Part shown: positions 7,160 through 8,090 of the stretch, piece by piece | Layout: the number at the start of each line of letters is the position of its first letter | Position numbering within the stretch: position 1 is the stretch's first letter | NCBI GenBank assembly: GCA_016200445.1 | Contig: JACQEQ010000128.1 | Span: 1 to 8,090, forward strand | Direction of reading: 5' to 3' | Origin: Gammaproteobacteria bacterium | GTDB taxonomy: Bacteria; Pseudomonadota; Gammaproteobacteria; SG8-11 | DNA length: 8,090 nt | Made by a program: the position numbers and the translations under genes | Notes under the pieces: model-generated | Databases searched by the model: none | Seen by the model: the letters and a program-made list of their open reading frames with translations, nothing else | Told to the model about the DNA's origin: nothing

Positions 7160-7603
7160 ATGGCAGATACCGTTTCCAAATCGGTCCGACGAAAAATTAT
7201 GGCTAGCGTTCCACAAGCACATACAAAACCAGAACGAATTGTGCGTTCAATGCTCCATGGCCTTGGATATAGGTTTGGGCTACATAAGCGAAATTTACCA
7301 GGCAGTCCGGATATCGTTCTCACACGTTACAAATTAGGGGTTTTCGTTCATGGATGTTTCTGGCACCAGCATTCCAAATGCAAGTATGCGCGTCGGCCCA
7401 GCAGCAGGCTCGATTATTGGGAAAACAAATTGGACGAAAACGTCGAACGAGACAAAAGAAAACTTGTTGAATTGAAGCACCTGGGCTGGAAAACACTCAT
7501 TATTTGGCAATGCGAAACAAAGAGCATCGCTAGACTGCGCAAGAAAATAAGCCGATACATGTTAGAAAGATCAAGCAAAGATAAACATGCCTGCCCCCCC
7601 TGA
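7160..7603 (+). CDS. vsr: Very short patch repair (Vsr) endonuclease
   Basis: A 147-residue protein, counted from ATG 7160, that nicks DNA 5' of the T in T:G mismatches formed when 5-methylcytosine deaminates, starting short-patch repair. A TTG at 7148 could add four residues; the ATG gives the usual Vsr beginning MADTVSK...RRKIMASV and places key residues at the E. coli Vsr numbers: Asp51 (SPDIVL), His64 (HGCFWHQH) and His69. Zinc ligands are plausible at Cys66, His71, Cys74 and the cysteine of IIWQCE. NVERDKRK and LGWKTLIIWQ are family-typical. The frame runs 17 nt into ruvB, and its last residues (ACPP) are encoded by the ruvB start, so the native 3' end appears to have been lost at the junction. 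It pairs functionally with the upstream cytosine methyltransferase. Confidence 0.94.
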   Translation: MADTVSKSVRRKIMASVPQAHTKPERIVRSMLHGLGYRFGLHKRNLPGSPDIVLTRYKLGVFVHGCFWHQHSKCKYARRPSSRLDYWENKLDENVERDKRKLVELKHLGWKTLIIWQCETKSIARLRKKISRYMLERSSKDKHACPP

Positions 7604-7628
7604 TCGGATCATCACGACCCAGCCCACG
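7587..7628 (+). repeat. ruvB 5' end (right direct repeat)
   Basis: The genuine start of ruvB, matched 37/42 by 4139-4180. Together the two copies bracket the cytosine methyltransferase-ATPase-vsr module as direct repeats 3.4 kb apart. Confidence 0.93.
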
Positions 7629-8090
7629 GACGACGAGAAGAGCTTCGAGGCCTCGCTGCGGCCGCAGACGATCGGCGAGTACGTCGGCCAGGCGCGGATG
7701 AAGGAGTCGCTGCAGATCTGCATGGACGCGGCCAAACAGCGCGGCGAGGCCCTTGATCACTGCATCTTCTACGGCCCGCCGGGCGTCGGCAAGACCACCA
7801 TCGCCAACATCATCGCCAGGGAGATGGGCGTGGCCATTCAATCCACCTCCGGCATCGTGCTGAACCACGCTGGCGACCTGGCGGCGATTCTGACGAACCT
7901 CCAGCGGGGCGACGTGCTGTTCATCGACGAGATCCACCGGCTGTCGCGGGTCGTCGAGGAGTTCCTCTACCCGGCGCTCGAAGATGGCGCGATCGACTGG
8001 GTGACGGGCAAGGGGCCGGGCGCGCGCTCGATCCGGCTCGCCATCAAGCCGTTCACGCTGATCGGCGCGACGACGCGCTACGCGATGATG
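7587..8090 (+). CDS. ruvB: Holliday junction branch migration helicase RuvB (partial, 5' part)
   Basis: The first 168 codons are present; the gene runs off the window. RuvB is the hexameric AAA+ motor that drives branch migration on RuvA-bound junctions. Visible are the N-terminal SLRPQTIGEYVGQ, Walker A GPPGVGKTT (about 63-71), the TSGIVLNHAGDLAAILTNL stretch, Walker B DVLFIDEIHRL, VEEFLYPALEDG, and the sensor-1 region FTLIGATTR. The residues after ATTR are YAMM, where many RuvB proteins have AG followed by aliphatic residues; this is probably lineage variation. GC is high, as in ruvA. The start overlaps vsr by 17 nt and the only upstream purine tract is weak (GAAAG, about 7566-7570), so translation may depend on coupling to vsr. 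The native partner ruvA is 6.9 kb upstream. Confidence 0.97.
   Translation, partial: MPAPPDRIITTQPTDDEKSFEASLRPQTIGEYVGQARMKESLQICMDAAKQRGEALDHCIFYGPPGVGKTTIANIIAREMGVAIQSTSGIVLNHAGDLAAILTNLQRGDVLFIDEIHRLSRVVEEFLYPALEDGAIDWVTGKGPGARSIRLAIKPFTLIGATTRYAMM

Larger units (their letters stand above)
678..7586. mobile_element. Foreign defence/modification island between ruvA and ruvB
   Basis: A tract of about 6.9 kb separates ruvA from ruvB, which are usually adjacent. Composition changes sharply: 42% GC in a hand-counted block at 2881-2940 against 70% in ruvA at 301-360. All cargo consists of DNA methyltransferases, nucleases, an ATPase-nuclease remnant and Vsr, and every gene keeps the orientation of ruvA and ruvB. 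No integrase, transposase or tRNA is visible, so the insertion mechanism is unknown. Module 1 (889-4123) and module 2 (4139-7603) are separated by a copy of the ruvB start, which suggests at least two acquisition steps. The edges are inferred from gene ends and composition; the exact left edge after the ruvA stop is uncertain. Confidence 0.75.

Noticed and set aside
678..7586. CRISPR array, tRNA, rRNA, integrase or insertion sequence in the island
   Set aside because: No regularly spaced repeats, tRNA-like folds, transposase or integrase motifs were seen by eye on either strand.
7530..7937. 135-codon minus-strand ORF across the ruvB start
   Set aside because: It is antisense to well-conserved ruvB in GC-rich DNA, where long spurious antisense frames are expected. 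Its similarity to an antisense frame near 4140 only reflects the duplicated ruvB start.

Overview
The window is a GC-rich bacterial housekeeping locus (end of a yebC/pmpR-type gene, then ruvA, then the start of ruvB) split by about 6.9 kb of lower-GC DNA that carries two DNA-modification/defence modules. A sample block inside ruvA (301-360) is 70% GC by hand count; a sample block inside the insert (2881-2940) is 42%. The phylum cannot be fixed from this sequence. The backbone is a high-GC bacterium in which the yebC-like gene overlaps ruvA by 4 nt with no ruvC between them.

Layout, all on the + strand: 1-75 tail of a YebC/PmpR-family regulator; 72-677 complete ruvA; 678-888 AT-richer junction without a convincing gene; 889-3099 large amino-DNA methyltransferase (N6-adenine or N4-cytosine type, DUF1156-like) with an inserted array of zinc-ribbon cysteines; 3083-4123 PD-(D/E)xK nuclease overlapping it, together a plausible restriction-modification pair; 4139-5242 5-methylcytosine methyltransferase; 5235-7138 GHKL/MORC-like ATPase fused to a PD-(D/E)xK nuclease-like domain, broken near its N-terminus; 7160-7603 Vsr mismatch endonuclease; 7587-8090 first 168 codons of ruvB, cut by the window edge.

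The most informative structure is at the junctions. The first 42 nt of ruvB are present twice (4139-4180 and 7587-7628, 37/42 identical). The upstream copy is now the start of the cytosine methyltransferase gene. It is followed directly by a 28-nt segment matching the 3' end of ruvA (608-635 against 4183-4210, 26/28 identical, same codon phase). The methyltransferase therefore has a chimeric N-terminus built from ruvB and ruvA scraps. At the other end the vsr reading frame runs 17 nt into ruvB and stops inside it. This suggests the cytosine-methylation/Vsr module was put in beside or into a ruvB start while ruvB was rebuilt by duplication, and that the ruvA-ruvB junction is an integration or recombination hotspot.

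Functionally, module 1 (methyltransferase plus nuclease) looks like an intact candidate restriction-modification system. Module 2 looks like a Dcm-ATPase/nuclease-Vsr system whose ATPase has lost the segment expected to hold the N-box of the ATP site (stop at 5304-5306 and a frame change). That would leave a cytosine methylase with its Vsr repair partner, a snapshot of decay toward a solitary Dcm/Vsr pair. All genes point the same way, so ruvB may now depend on transcription through the defence genes or from a promoter within the insert.
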